Both the position numbers and the translations under genes were made by a program. Below are positions 18,620 through 29,850 of a stretch of 64,000 bases of DNA, one piece after another; the first letter of the stretch is position 1; the number at the start of each line of letters is the position of its first letter. The stretch spans positions 11,689-75,688 of the forward strand of contig JAYRWH010000056.1 of the NCBI GenBank assembly GCA_041918155.1, given 5' to 3'. Origin of the DNA: UBA668 sp041918155. GTDB lineage: Bacteria > Actinomycetota > Acidimicrobiia > Acidimicrobiales > Ilumatobacteraceae. The notes beneath the pieces were generated by a model. That model was not told the DNA's origin. It saw nothing but the letters and a program-made list of their open reading frames with translations, and made no database searches.

Positions 18620-19420
18620 GTGCTCGCAGATTACGCAGGGTTCTTCAGCCGGGATTACATGGGCACGTTCGGGTTCCGTTGGCTGCACATAGTCGCCGGC
18701 ATCACCTGGATCGGCTTGCTCTACTACTTCAACCTGGTGCAGGTTCCGGCCTTCGCCCAGTTCGAGGCCGAGCCGCACAAGGACGGTGGCGCCAAGGCGC
18801 GCAACATCGCGATCGACAAGGTCGCCCGCAAGGCGCTGTGGTGGTTCCGCTGGTCGGCGTTGGGAACCTTCCTCACCGGCCTGCTGATCCTCGGCGCGAC
18901 GAAGGGCTACTTCGACACCGGTGACGACACGATCAATTGGGGCCGCATCGGCGGCAACGTGGGCATCAGCACCGGCATCATGCTCGGCACGATCATGCTG
19001 CTCAACGTGTGGGGCGTCATCTGGCGCAACCAGAAGGTCGTACTCGCCAACGCGGCCAACGTGCTCGCCGGTGGCGAGGCCAACCCCGATGCGCCGGCCG
19101 CGGGTCGCAGGGCCCTCATGGCCAGCCGTCAGAACCTGGTGTTCTCGGTCGCCATGGCGTTCTTCATGGTCTACAAGTCGCACGGCCCGTACGCCGGCAG
19201 CTACCTCACCGGGGGCAAGTTGGCCACGTACTGGATCATCATGATGCTGATCGTCGCCATCCTCGAACTCAACGCGCTCGGGATGATGCCGTGGAAGACC
19301 GGCGCCAACAAGGGCCTCAACAAGCTGTATGACGGCCCCGGCGTTCGCAACCCGCTGATCGCCGCGTTCAGCTTCTGGGCCGTGGCGCTCATCCTCACTG
19401 AGGTGCTCTTCAAGGCCTGA
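18620..19420 (+). CDS. PuuD-like (urate hydroxylase-type) integral membrane protein
   Basis: 266 aa with about six to seven hydrophobic helices. The opening FGFRWLHIVAGITWIGLLYYFN, with an intramembrane His-Gly pair and aromatic cluster, resembles the membrane domain of PuuD urate hydroxylases and related DUF989 proteins. Further matches are WWFRWSALGTFLTG and ALNVWGVIWRNQK-like segments. The C-terminal cytochrome c domain found in PuuD of purine degraders is absent, and no purine catabolism genes are nearby, so a urate role is uncertain. GTG start with a strong Shine-Dalgarno; an intrinsic terminator follows. Confidence 0.75.
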   Translation: MLADYAGFFSRDYMGTFGFRWLHIVAGITWIGLLYYFNLVQVPAFAQFEAEPHKDGGAKARNIAIDKVARKALWWFRWSALGTFLTGLLILGATKGYFDTGDDTINWGRIGGNVGISTGIMLGTIMLLNVWGVIWRNQKVVLANAANVLAGGEANPDAPAAGRRALMASRQNLVFSVAMAFFMVYKSHGPYAGSYLTGGKLATYWIIMMLIVAILELNALGMMPWKTGANKGLNKLYDGPGVRNPLIAAFSFWAVALILTEVLFKA

Positions 19421-19443
19421 GCTCCAACGCTCGACAACTGGCT

Positions 19444-19495
19444 GCTGGGCCGTCCTCCTCCGTCCGTCGGGGGAGGGCGGCCCAGCTGCCGTTTT
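19444..19495 (+). terminator. Rho-independent terminator
   Basis: An 18-bp stem (19444-19461 with 19469-19486, including a few G-U pairs) closes a 7-nt loop and is followed by TGCCGTTTT. It ends the PuuD-like transcript. It is the only strong intrinsic terminator I can see in the window. The rest of the 143-nt gap to cobA holds nothing I recognise. Confidence 0.8.
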
Positions 19496-19563
19496 CCGCC
19501 CGTTCGAGGCTGGTCCCTGTCGTCCGCCCTGTCTGTTGAACGGCAGACGAAGTCGGTGGCGAG

Positions 19564-20307
19564 TCAGCGGGAGTTGGCGGCGCGGGCCAGGGCAGTGACG
19601 TCGAGGGCGGCGACGGCGCCGATCACGATCGTGGCCGGCGACTGCACGGGCGCTGCCGCGACATCGGCCAGGCGGCAGCGCACGACGGCCTGGGCCTGCG
19701 TGGTGGCGCTGCCGACGGCGGCCACGGGCGTGTCCGGCGAGAGGCCACCTTCGATGAGCGCGGCGGCGATCTCGGCGCGCTGAGCGACGCCCATCAGCAC
19801 GACGATCGTGCCCCCGGCCTGGGCGAGGGCCCGCCAATTGACGGGGGACTCGCCACGCTGGCGGTGGCCGGTGACGACGGTGAACGAGGCCGACAACCCT
19901 CGGTACGTGACGGGCACGCCGGCGGCGGCCGGCGCCGCGATCGAAGACGTGATGCCGGGCACCACCTCGCAGGCGATCCCGGCCTCGGCGAGCGCCACGG
20001 CCTCCTCGCCGCCGCGGCCGAACACGAACGGGTCGCCACCCTTCAGGCGCACCACCCGCTTGCCGTCGCGTGCCAATCTCACGAGCAGCACATTGATGAG
20101 GTCCTGGGCCACGCCTTGCCCCGGCCGCTTGCCCACGTCGATCAATTCGGCCCCGGCACGGGCGAGTGCGAGGACGCCATCGCCCACGAGCGCGTCGTAC
20201 ACGACGACATCGGCATCGGCGAGAAAGCGGGCGGCGCGCACCGTCAGCAGATCGGGGTCGCCGGGGCCGGCCCCGACGAGCGCGACGTGAGCCACCGGCG
20301 TAGTCAT
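19564..20307 (-). CDS. cobA: Uroporphyrinogen-III C-methyltransferase
   Basis: 247 aa. It transfers two methyl groups from SAM to uroporphyrinogen III to make precorrin-2, the entry to siroheme and cobalamin. Motifs of the SUMT family: VGAGPGDPDLLTVRA, VVYDALV, VRLKGGDPFVFGRGGEE and VPGITSSIAAPAAAGVPVTYRG. It is a stand-alone methylase, not fused to CysG or uroporphyrinogen synthase. ATG overlaps the cysN stop by 1 nt (TGATG), which ties it to sulfate reduction, where siroheme serves sulfite reductase. Confidence 0.94.
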   Translation of the reverse strand: MTTPVAHVALVGAGPGDPDLLTVRAARFLADADVVVYDALVGDGVLALARAGAELIDVGKRPGQGVAQDLINVLLVRLARDGKRVVRLKGGDPFVFGRGGEEAVALAEAGIACEVVPGITSSIAAPAAAGVPVTYRGLSASFTVVTGHRQRGESPVNWRALAQAGGTIVVLMGVAQRAEIAAALIEGGLSPDTPVAAVGSATTQAQAVVRCRLADVAAAPVQSPATIVIGAVAALDVTALARAANSR

Positions 20308-21602
20308 CAGATCTCCGGTGCCCAGGCCGAGATCGCAGTGATCATGGCCGCGCCCGCCGTGGTGTTGGTGGCGGCGTCGATGAGGATCAGCCTGCCACCG
20401 TCGGCGTGATGGCGGTAGACATCGGCGACGATCGGTTCGCTGAGGCGCAGGTGCACGCGGCCGATGTCGTTGAGCACCAACTCGTCGGTGGGTTGATGAT
20501 CGAGCGACACGAGGTCGTAGCGGTGCTCGATCGCGGTGACCGTCGCGTGACCGGTGCGTGTGCCGTGCTTGAACCAGTGACGACTACCGACGAGCAGGGG
20601 CTGGTCGATCATCCAGCACACGTCGGCGAGGATGTCCTCGGCCACCTCCGGAGGCTGGATCGCATCGCCGGCCACGAGCACATCGCCGCGAGCCACATCG
20701 ACATCGTCGGCCAACTCCACCACGACGGCGTGGCCGGGCACGGCTTCATCGACGGGAGCGCCCCAGCGGTGGATCGCGGAAACCTTCGACGAACGGCCGC
20801 TCGGCAGTACGCGCACGGGCTCGCCGACGGCGAGCGTGCCGGCGACGACGACGCCGGCGTACCCGCGGAAGTCGGCGTACTCGCCACCCTGGGGCCGGAT
20901 CACGCGCTGCACGTGCACCCGCGCGCCGGGCAGGTCGCTGGCCGTCGCGTCGAACTCCTCGAGGAACGTGAGCAGCGGCGGCCCGTCGTACCACGGCGTG
21001 TGGGCCGAGGCATCGACGACATTGTCGCCGAGCAGGGCCGACATCGGGATCGAGTACACCGGCACCGGATGGGGGAGGCTGTCGACGAAGGAGTGCACCT
21101 CCTTCGACACGCGCAGGTACACGCCCTCGTCCCACTCGACGAGGTCCATCTTGTTGACGGCGACGATGATCGCCTCGACGCCGAGCATCGTGGCGATCAG
21201 TGAATGGCGGCGGGTCTGGTCGACCACGCCGTGGCGGGCATCGACGAGCACGATCGCGACGTCGGAGGTGGAGGCGCCCGTGACCATGTTGCGCGTGTAC
21301 TGCTGATGGCCGGGCGTGTCGGCGACGATGAAGCTGCGCCGCGGGGTGGTGAAGTAGCGGTGCGCGACATCGATGGTGATGCCCTGCTCGCGCTCGGCGC
21401 GCAGCCCGTCGGTGAGCAGGGCCAGGTTCGTCTCGCCGTCGCCGTAACGGCGGCTGGCCTTCTCGACGGCCTTCAACTGGTCCTCGAACACGGTCTTGGT
21501 GTCGTGCAGCAGGCGCCCGATGAGCGTGCTCTTACCGTCGTCGACGGAGCCGGCGGTGGCGATGCGCAAAGTCGTGCGCACGGCGGTTTCGGTGCTGGTC
21601 AT
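20307..21602 (-). CDS. cysN: Sulfate adenylyltransferase subunit 1 (GTPase)
   Basis: 431 aa. CysN couples GTP hydrolysis to APS formation by CysD. EF-Tu-like GTPase motifs: G1 TAGSVDDGKSTL, G3 DTPGHQQYTRNM, G4 NKMD, and the sulfate-enzyme-specific DAVHRYF-like segment (DVAHRYF). Two beta-barrel domains follow. There is no C-terminal APS kinase (CysC) domain, so APS is probably reduced directly by CysH. Start ATG 21602 overlaps the cysD stop. The frame extended further upstream lies inside cysD and is not real. Confidence 0.95.
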   Translation of the reverse strand: MTSTETAVRTTLRIATAGSVDDGKSTLIGRLLHDTKTVFEDQLKAVEKASRRYGDGETNLALLTDGLRAEREQGITIDVAHRYFTTPRRSFIVADTPGHQQYTRNMVTGASTSDVAIVLVDARHGVVDQTRRHSLIATMLGVEAIIVAVNKMDLVEWDEGVYLRVSKEVHSFVDSLPHPVPVYSIPMSALLGDNVVDASAHTPWYDGPPLLTFLEEFDATASDLPGARVHVQRVIRPQGGEYADFRGYAGVVVAGTLAVGEPVRVLPSGRSSKVSAIHRWGAPVDEAVPGHAVVVELADDVDVARGDVLVAGDAIQPPEVAEDILADVCWMIDQPLLVGSRHWFKHGTRTGHATVTAIEHRYDLVSLDHQPTDELVLNDIGRVHLRLSEPIVADVYRHHADGGRLILIDAATNTTAGAAMITAISAWAPEI

Positions 21603-22516
21603 CAGAAATATCCCTCGCGCTTGCGATCTTCCATCGCCGATTCGCTGAACGTGTCGTCGGCGCGGGTGGCGCCGCGCTCGGTGATGCGGGCGGCGGCGGT
21701 CTCGGCGAGGATGTGGTCGAGCGTCGAGGCGTCGCTGCGGATCGCGCCGGTGCAGCTCGCGTCGCCGACGGTGCGGTAGCGCACGACCTCCTCGAAGGGC
21801 TGCTCTCCTGGCTCCAGAGCGACGGGCCCACCGACGGACAGGAGCATGCCGTCGCGCTCGACGACGGTGCGCGTGTGGCTGAAGTAGATGCTCGGCAGGG
21901 GTACGTCGTGGCGGGCGATGTACTGCCAGATGTCGAGCTCGGTCCAGTTCGAAAGCGGGAACGCGCGCAGGTGCTCGCCCTTGCGGATGCGCGGGTTCAA
22001 CAGCGCCCACGGCTCAGGCCGCTGCTGGCGCGGATCCCAGCGGCCCTGGCGGTCGCGGAACGACAGGATGCGCTCCTTGGCGCGAGCCTTGTCCTCGTCG
22101 CGGCGGCCGCCACCGAAGGCGGCATCGAAGCCGTGCTCGGCCAGGGCATCGAGCAGGGTCACCGACTGCAGCCGGTTGCGGCTGGCGCGCGGGCCGACAT
22201 CCTCCACGGCGCGGCCGCTGTCAATGCTCTCCTGCACGCTCGCCACGACGAGGCGCACGTTCCAGTCCTTCACCAGGCGGTCGCGGTACGTGATGACCTC
22301 GGGGAAGTTGTGGCCGGTGTCGACGTGCATCACCGGGAACGGCAGGCGGGCCGGCTTGAACGCGAGGAGGGCGAGGTGCAACAGCACCGCCGAGTCCTTG
22401 CCGCCGCTGAAGAGCAGCACCGGGGTCTCGCACTCGGTGGCGACTTCGCGGATGATCGTGATCGCCTCGTCGGTGAGCTCGTCGAGGTGAATGGGCGAGA
22501 CAACCTGAAGGCTCAT
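21602..22516 (-). CDS. cysD: Sulfate adenylyltransferase subunit 2
   Basis: 304 aa, standard length. This PP-loop ATP pyrophosphatase forms APS from ATP and sulfate with CysN. Seen: PP-loop FSGGKDSAVLLHLA, HVDTGHNFPEVI, the AFGGGRRDEDKARAKER segment and NWTELDIWQYI. The C-terminus ends with RKREGYF, typical of CysD. ATG 22516 overlaps cysH by ATGA. Confidence 0.96.
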   Translation of the reverse strand: MSLQVVSPIHLDELTDEAITIIREVATECETPVLLFSGGKDSAVLLHLALLAFKPARLPFPVMHVDTGHNFPEVITYRDRLVKDWNVRLVVASVQESIDSGRAVEDVGPRASRNRLQSVTLLDALAEHGFDAAFGGGRRDEDKARAKERILSFRDRQGRWDPRQQRPEPWALLNPRIRKGEHLRAFPLSNWTELDIWQYIARHDVPLPSIYFSHTRTVVERDGMLLSVGGPVALEPGEQPFEEVVRYRTVGDASCTGAIRSDASTLDHILAETAAARITERGATRADDTFSESAMEDRKREGYF

Positions 22517-23196
22517 CGGTGCAACCCGCATTCCGTCTTGGAGCTGCCGCTCCAGCGGCCGGCACGCTTGTCCTCGCCGGGTGCCACGGGGCGGGTGCAG
22601 GGCCAGCAGCCGATGCTGGAGTAGCCCTTGTCGGCGAGCGGGTGGGCGGGCAACCCGTGCATCTCGGCATAGAGCGCCATGTCGTTGTCGGTCCATGTGG
22701 CGAGCGGATTGATCTTCACGAGACCGCGGCCCACGTCGTAGCTCGCCACTGGAGCGTTGGCCCGGGTGGGGCCGTCGGCGCGACGCACGCCGGTGATCCA
22801 TGCCTGGCGCCCGGCGATCGCCCGGGCGAGTGGCTCGACCTTGCGTACCTGGCAGCAGCCCTCCATGTCGGTCTGCCAGCGGTTGTCGGGTACGACCTCG
22901 GGCAGGGGGCGCACGACGGTCAGGTTGATGCTGAACCGCCGCTGCATCTCGCCGACCAACCACTGGGTCTCGGCGAACAGGTACTGGGTGTCGAGTAGCA
23001 CGATCTCGACGCCTGGCGCCGCGGTGGCGGCGACGTGGACGAGGACGGCGTCCTCGAAGCTGGCGGTGACGACCAGGCCGGCCGTGCTGAACTGCTCGTT
23101 CGCCCAGCGCACCACGTCCGCCGGGTGCCACGCGTCGAGCTCGGTGGGGAAGGTGAGGCCGGAGAAGGTGGGAAGGGGAGTGACCACAGCACGCAT
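22513..23196 (-). CDS. cysH: Assimilatory adenylyl-sulfate (APS) reductase
   Basis: 227 aa. It reduces APS to sulfite. Adenylate-binding core: TASFEDAVLVHVAA and LLDTQYLFAETQWL. Two cysteine pairs, CCQVRK and GCWPC, are the [4Fe-4S] ligands that separate APS reductases from cluster-free PAPS reductases. The C-terminal catalytic Cys is in KTECGLHR. This agrees with the lack of an APS kinase. It is first gene of the minus-strand cys operon. Confidence 0.95.
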   Translation of the reverse strand: MRAVVTPLPTFSGLTFPTELDAWHPADVVRWANEQFSTAGLVVTASFEDAVLVHVAATAAPGVEIVLLDTQYLFAETQWLVGEMQRRFSINLTVVRPLPEVVPDNRWQTDMEGCCQVRKVEPLARAIAGRQAWITGVRRADGPTRANAPVASYDVGRGLVKINPLATWTDNDMALYAEMHGLPAHPLADKGYSSIGCWPCTRPVAPGEDKRAGRWSGSSKTECGLHR

Positions 23197-23218
23197 GTTA
23201 GCGGAAAGCTGACTAACA
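23196..23218. promoter_or_regulatory. Candidate operator in the cysH/sirC divergent region
   Basis: Inverted half-sites TGTTAG (23196-23201) and CTAACA (23213-23218), 11 nt apart, overlap the cysH start codon within a 63-nt divergent intergenic region. The placement fits a sulfur-responsive regulator site, but no known consensus is matched. Confidence 0.3.
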
Positions 23219-23247
23219 GGATCAGAATTAAGGCGATTCGGGTCGCG

Positions 23248-23253
23248 TAGGCT
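23248..23253 (+). promoter_or_regulatory. Predicted -10 box of sirC
   Basis: TAGGCT, 6 nt before GTG 23260; no Shine-Dalgarno, so probably leaderless. Confidence 0.45.
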
Positions 23254-23259
23254 GCTGCG

Positions 23260-23820
23260 GTGGCGTTCGACTACCCCGTGTTCCTCGATCTCACCAATGT
23301 TCGCGTGCTGCTCGTCGGCGGTGGCGCGGTCGCCGAGCGCAAGCTGGCCGGCCTCGCCGCAGCGGGGGCGCAGGTCACCGTCGTCGCTCCGGTCGTGACC
23401 GAGGGCGTGGTCCGGATGGCCGCCCACGTGCGTCGCCGCCCGTATGCGGCGGGCGATTGCGGCGGCCACCAGTTGGTGATCGCGGCCACCGACGACCCCG
23501 CGGTGAACGCAGCCGTCGCCGCCGAGGCGCGAGCCGCGGGCGTGTGGGTGAACAGCGCCGACGACCCGGCCAACTGCACGTTCACGCTTCCGGCCGTCGT
23601 GCGGCGTGGGCCGGTGGTGGCAGCGGTGGGCACCGGCGGGGCGTCCCCGGCGCTGGCCTCCTACCTGCGCGACCGCATCGCCGTAGAAGTGGTCGATGAG
23701 CGCGTCGAGCAGGCGGCGGCCGAGTTGGCCCGCCAGCGGGCAGACATCCGGGCCGCCGGTGGTAGTACCGAGGACGTCGACTGGGCCGACCGGATCAGGG
23801 TTGCGCTCGGCGACGCCTGA
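23260..23820 (+). CDS. sirC: Precorrin-2 dehydrogenase / siroheme synthase N-terminal type
   Basis: 186 aa. It oxidises precorrin-2 to sirohydrochlorin with NAD. Seen: FLDLTNVRVLLVGGGAVAERKL (Rossmann motif) and the conserved NSADDPANCTFTLPA, followed by the dimerisation region GTGGASPALASYLRDRI. It has the CysG N-terminal/Met8p layout without a methylase domain, and cobA nearby supplies that step. Whether it also inserts iron is not visible. It is divergent from the cys operon, with which it shares 63 nt of control DNA. Confidence 0.92.
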   Translation: MAFDYPVFLDLTNVRVLLVGGGAVAERKLAGLAAAGAQVTVVAPVVTEGVVRMAAHVRRRPYAAGDCGGHQLVIAATDDPAVNAAVAAEARAAGVWVNSADDPANCTFTLPAVVRRGPVVAAVGTGGASPALASYLRDRIAVEVVDERVEQAAAELARQRADIRAAGGSTEDVDWADRIRVALGDA

Positions 23821-23834
23821 TCAGTCGCCGATCG

Positions 23835-24224
23835 TCAGGGTGTGATCGTCAGCTGCGCGTCCATCGTGCCGGAGTGACCGGGGATCTTGCAGATGATGCG
23901 GTACTCGCCGGGGGCGAGATCGAGGTCGTCGGTGCCGTTCGCGCCCTTGGTGGGCAGGTCGATCGGCGACCCGACGTCGTTGCCGTCGCTATCGACGATG
24001 TGCAGGTTGTGAGCGAGGCCCGAGTCGTTGACGGCATACAGCGAGATCGCTCCGTCGGCGGCGCTGGCGGTGTACGAGGTGGCGTTCCACCGCAGGCCGT
24101 CCGTGGCGCGCACGACGACATCGGCCGTGGCGGGCGCGGTGGAGCTGGAGGAGCTGGAGGAACCGCAGGCGGTGAGCGCGACCAGCCCGAGGGCGAGGAT
24201 CGGGGAAGCGACCTTGTAATGCAT
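23835..24224 (-). CDS. Cupredoxin-like lipoprotein
   Basis: 129 aa. The signal peptide ends in a lipobox (ALVALTAC), then a Ser-rich linker. The mature domain has the type-1 copper pattern: His in LAHNLHIVD, and Cys, His and Met in CKIPGHSGTM. This predicts a plastocyanin-like electron carrier on the outer face of the membrane. The 14-nt gap to sirC is convergent. The partner oxidase or reductase is not in the window. Confidence 0.88.
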   Translation of the reverse strand: MHYKVASPILALGLVALTACGSSSSSSSTAPATADVVVRATDGLRWNATSYTASAADGAISLYAVNDSGLAHNLHIVDSDGNDVGSPIDLPTKGANGTDDLDLAPGEYRIICKIPGHSGTMDAQLTITP

Positions 24225-24231
24225 GACCGCA

Positions 24232-24261
24232 ATAATACAAGTGGGAACTTCGGAAATGCAA
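24232..24261 (-). promoter_or_regulatory. Predicted leaderless promoter of the cupredoxin gene
   Basis: On the minus strand, TTGCAT (24261-24256), an 18-nt spacer and TATTAT (24237-24232) stand 7 nt before the ATG at 24224. No Shine-Dalgarno is present, so the start codon is probably the first codon of the mRNA. Confidence 0.55.
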
Positions 24262-24295
24262 CCGGGGTCCTGCGGTGGACGGCGAGTACCATCCC

Positions 24296-27913
<3,618 letters not shown>

Positions 27914-27935
27914 CGGAGTGACACCGACGGGGTGT

Positions 27936-28559
27936 TCAGTCCCAGCCCAACACGGCGGACAGATCGGCGATCGCTTGCTCGGCCGACGTCACCTTGATGG
28001 TCGTCATGCCCATCGCCGCCGCCGGCTTGAGGTTCACTCCGAGATCGTCGAGGAACACGCACTCGTGCGGTTCGACGGCGAGCAGCTCGCACGCAATCTC
28101 GTAGAAGCGCGGCTCGGGCTTGCGGATACCGACTTTGCTGCTCTCCACCACGACGTCGAAGCGGCGGATCACGTCTTCGAACGCGGCACGCCGTTCGCTC
28201 GGGGCGTCGCCGACGGACATGTTGTTGGTGAGGCAGGCGACCTTGTAGCCGGCCGCCTTCACCCGTTCGAGCATGTCGACCATCGCTTCGCGGATCTCGC
28301 CGGCGAGCATCCCGAGGACGTCTGCCCCGCGCACCCGATGCCCGAGCGCCGCGGACTCGTCGGCGAACAGCACGTCGAACTCGGTGAGGCCGATCTCGCT
28401 GCGTTCGAGGCGCGCCCAGGCGTTGTCGCGCGGGTTGGTGGCGTTGACGGTGCGGATCAGGTCGGCCGGCAACCCGCGTTCGGCTTCGAACCGGTTGAAC
28501 AACTCGAATGGGCTGGATGCGATCACCCCACCGAAGTCCCAGAGCACAGCTTTCATCAT
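27936..28559 (-). CDS. HAD superfamily hydrolase-like protein
   Basis: 207 aa (or 206 from the second ATG). HAD motif I reads LWDFGGVI: the nucleophile Asp is present but the usual general acid two residues later is Gly. Motif II Thr/Asn (CLTNN), the motif III Lys (SSKVGIRKPEP) and motif IV acidic pair (VFLDDLGVN) are kept. DFGGV proteins occur in the ACAD10/epoxide-hydrolase-associated HAD subgroup. Phosphatase activity is therefore less certain than fold. It is divergent from the NYN gene with only 25 nt between. Confidence 0.85.
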   Translation of the reverse strand: MMKAVLWDFGGVIASSPFELFNRFEAERGLPADLIRTVNATNPRDNAWARLERSEIGLTEFDVLFADESAALGHRVRGADVLGMLAGEIREAMVDMLERVKAAGYKVACLTNNMSVGDAPSERRAAFEDVIRRFDVVVESSKVGIRKPEPRFYEIACELLAVEPHECVFLDDLGVNLKPAAAMGMTTIKVTSAEQAIADLSAVLGWD

Positions 28560-28565
28560 CGGGGC

Positions 28566-28571
28566 ATCGTA
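28566..28571 (-). promoter_or_regulatory. Predicted -10 box of the HAD gene
   Basis: TACGAT on the minus strand, 6 nt before ATG 28559. It overlaps the divergent -10 box of the next gene by two bases. Confidence 0.45.
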
Positions 28572-28575
28572 GGCT
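28570..28575 (+). promoter_or_regulatory. Predicted -10 box of the NYN gene
   Basis: TAGGCT, 9 nt before ATG 28585. Shares bases 28570-28571 with the minus-strand -10. Confidence 0.45.
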
Positions 28576-28584
28576 GACGACGTT

Positions 28585-29841
28585 ATGCCACATCATGTCG
28601 TCGTCGACGGGTCGAACATCGCGACCGAAGGACGCACCAACCCCAGCCTCCAGCAACTCAACGACGCCGTGCTGGCGTACATGGCAGAGCACCCAAAAGC
28701 GCTCATCACCGTCGTGGTCGATGCCACGTTCGGCCATCGCATCGATTCCAAAGAGGTCGCCGAGTTCGATGCCGCGATCGCCAACAACGAACTCGTCGCT
28801 CCGCCGGCCGGTGCCATCGGCCGCGGCGACGCATTCGTACTGACCATCGCCAACAAGGCGCAGGCGACGATCCTCTCCAACGACAGCTTCCAGGAGTTCC
28901 ACCCCGAGTACGCGTGGCTGTTCGACGAGGGCCGCCTCGTCGGCGGCAAGCCCGTACCCCACGTTGGCTGGGTGTTCGTCGATCGCCTGCCGGTGCGCGG
29001 GCCCACCAGCCGCAAGGCGATGAACGAGGCAAAGCGCAAGGCCAAGCCCAAGGCCGGCGACGAGACCGTGCGCGTCGGCAGCCCCGAGGCGAGCAAGCCC
29101 ATGCCGGTGCCGAAAGCTCCGCCTCCCGGCCCGGCGAAGGGCGCGCGCAAGGAAGCCGCAACGCCCAAGGCCGCGGGGCACAAGGCTGCTGCGCCGAAGG
29201 CCGCCGCTCACAAGCCCCCGGCGGTTACCGCTGCACACGCCGAATCCGCGACGCCGAGCCATGCCCGCTCCACGGTGAACGACCTGCTGAGCTTCCTCAC
29301 GTTCGTCGAGGGACACCCGGTGGGCACGAGCGTCAACGCGATCGTCGACCACTACTCGTCACATGGTGCGTACGTCCGCGTCGGCGAAATCTTCGCCTAC
29401 GTGCCGCTGCGCCTGATGGCTGATCCTGCGCCACGCAGCGCCCGCGAGTTCATGAAGGTCGGCGAATCGATCACGCTCGTGGTCGACAGCTTCGTGCCGG
29501 CCAAGCGCAGCGTCGACCTCGCGGTGCCCGGCGTGGGCAACGCGCCCACCCTCGCCCCGGCCGCTCCGGTGACGAAGTCGCGGGCCAAGAAGGCGGCGCC
29601 ACCCGCGAAAGAGCCGGCATCCGCGAAGAAGGCCGTTGCCGCGTCGGCCAAGCCGGCCTCCGCGCAGAGGCCGGCACCGGCCCAGAGGACTGCTGCGAAA
29701 AAGGCCACACCCGCCAAGAAGGCCCCCGCCAAGAAGGCCGCCCCGGTGAAGAAGGCCCCCGCCGCGAATGCGCCAGTGAAGAGGGCTCCCGCCAAGAACG
29801 CGCCGGCGAAGAAGACCGCGGCGAAGAAGTCCGCGAGGTAG
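28585..29841 (+). CDS. NYN-domain ribonuclease-like protein with S1-like domain and histone-H1-like tail
   Basis: 418 aa. Residues 1-135 resemble a Zc3h12a-like NYN/PIN nuclease: VVVDGSNIA (D8), TVVVDATFG (D46), GRGDAFVL (D82) and ILSNDSF (D100) give the expected acidic cluster, followed by a conserved aromatic segment (HVGWVFVDR). After a basic Ala/Lys/Pro linker, residues about 229-315 look like an S1/OB-type RNA-binding module (GTSVNAIVDHYSSHGAYVRV, IFAYVPLRL). The last 100 residues are AKKA/PAKK repeats like histone H1 or mycobacterial HupB tails. The combination suggests RNA cleavage with strong nucleic-acid affinity. It is followed 9 nt later by xth. Confidence 0.8.
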   Translation: MPHHVVVDGSNIATEGRTNPSLQQLNDAVLAYMAEHPKALITVVVDATFGHRIDSKEVAEFDAAIANNELVAPPAGAIGRGDAFVLTIANKAQATILSNDSFQEFHPEYAWLFDEGRLVGGKPVPHVGWVFVDRLPVRGPTSRKAMNEAKRKAKPKAGDETVRVGSPEASKPMPVPKAPPPGPAKGARKEAATPKAAGHKAAAPKAAAHKPPAVTAAHAESATPSHARSTVNDLLSFLTFVEGHPVGTSVNAIVDHYSSHGAYVRVGEIFAYVPLRLMADPAPRSAREFMKVGESITLVVDSFVPAKRSVDLAVPGVGNAPTLAPAAPVTKSRAKKAAPPAKEPASAKKAVAASAKPASAQRPAPAQRTAAKKATPAKKAPAKKAAPVKKAPAANAPVKRAPAKNAPAKKTAAKKSAR

Positions 29842-29850
29842 GGCACCGCG

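Noticed and set aside
18275..19837. Upstream in-frame extension of ettA to about 19837
   Set aside because: EttA begins at ATG 18274 with its conserved N-terminus; the extension crosses the DUF2510 and PuuD-like genes and the terminator.
27914..27935. Short hairpin as kgd terminator
   Set aside because: Only about 6 bp of stem and no T tract.
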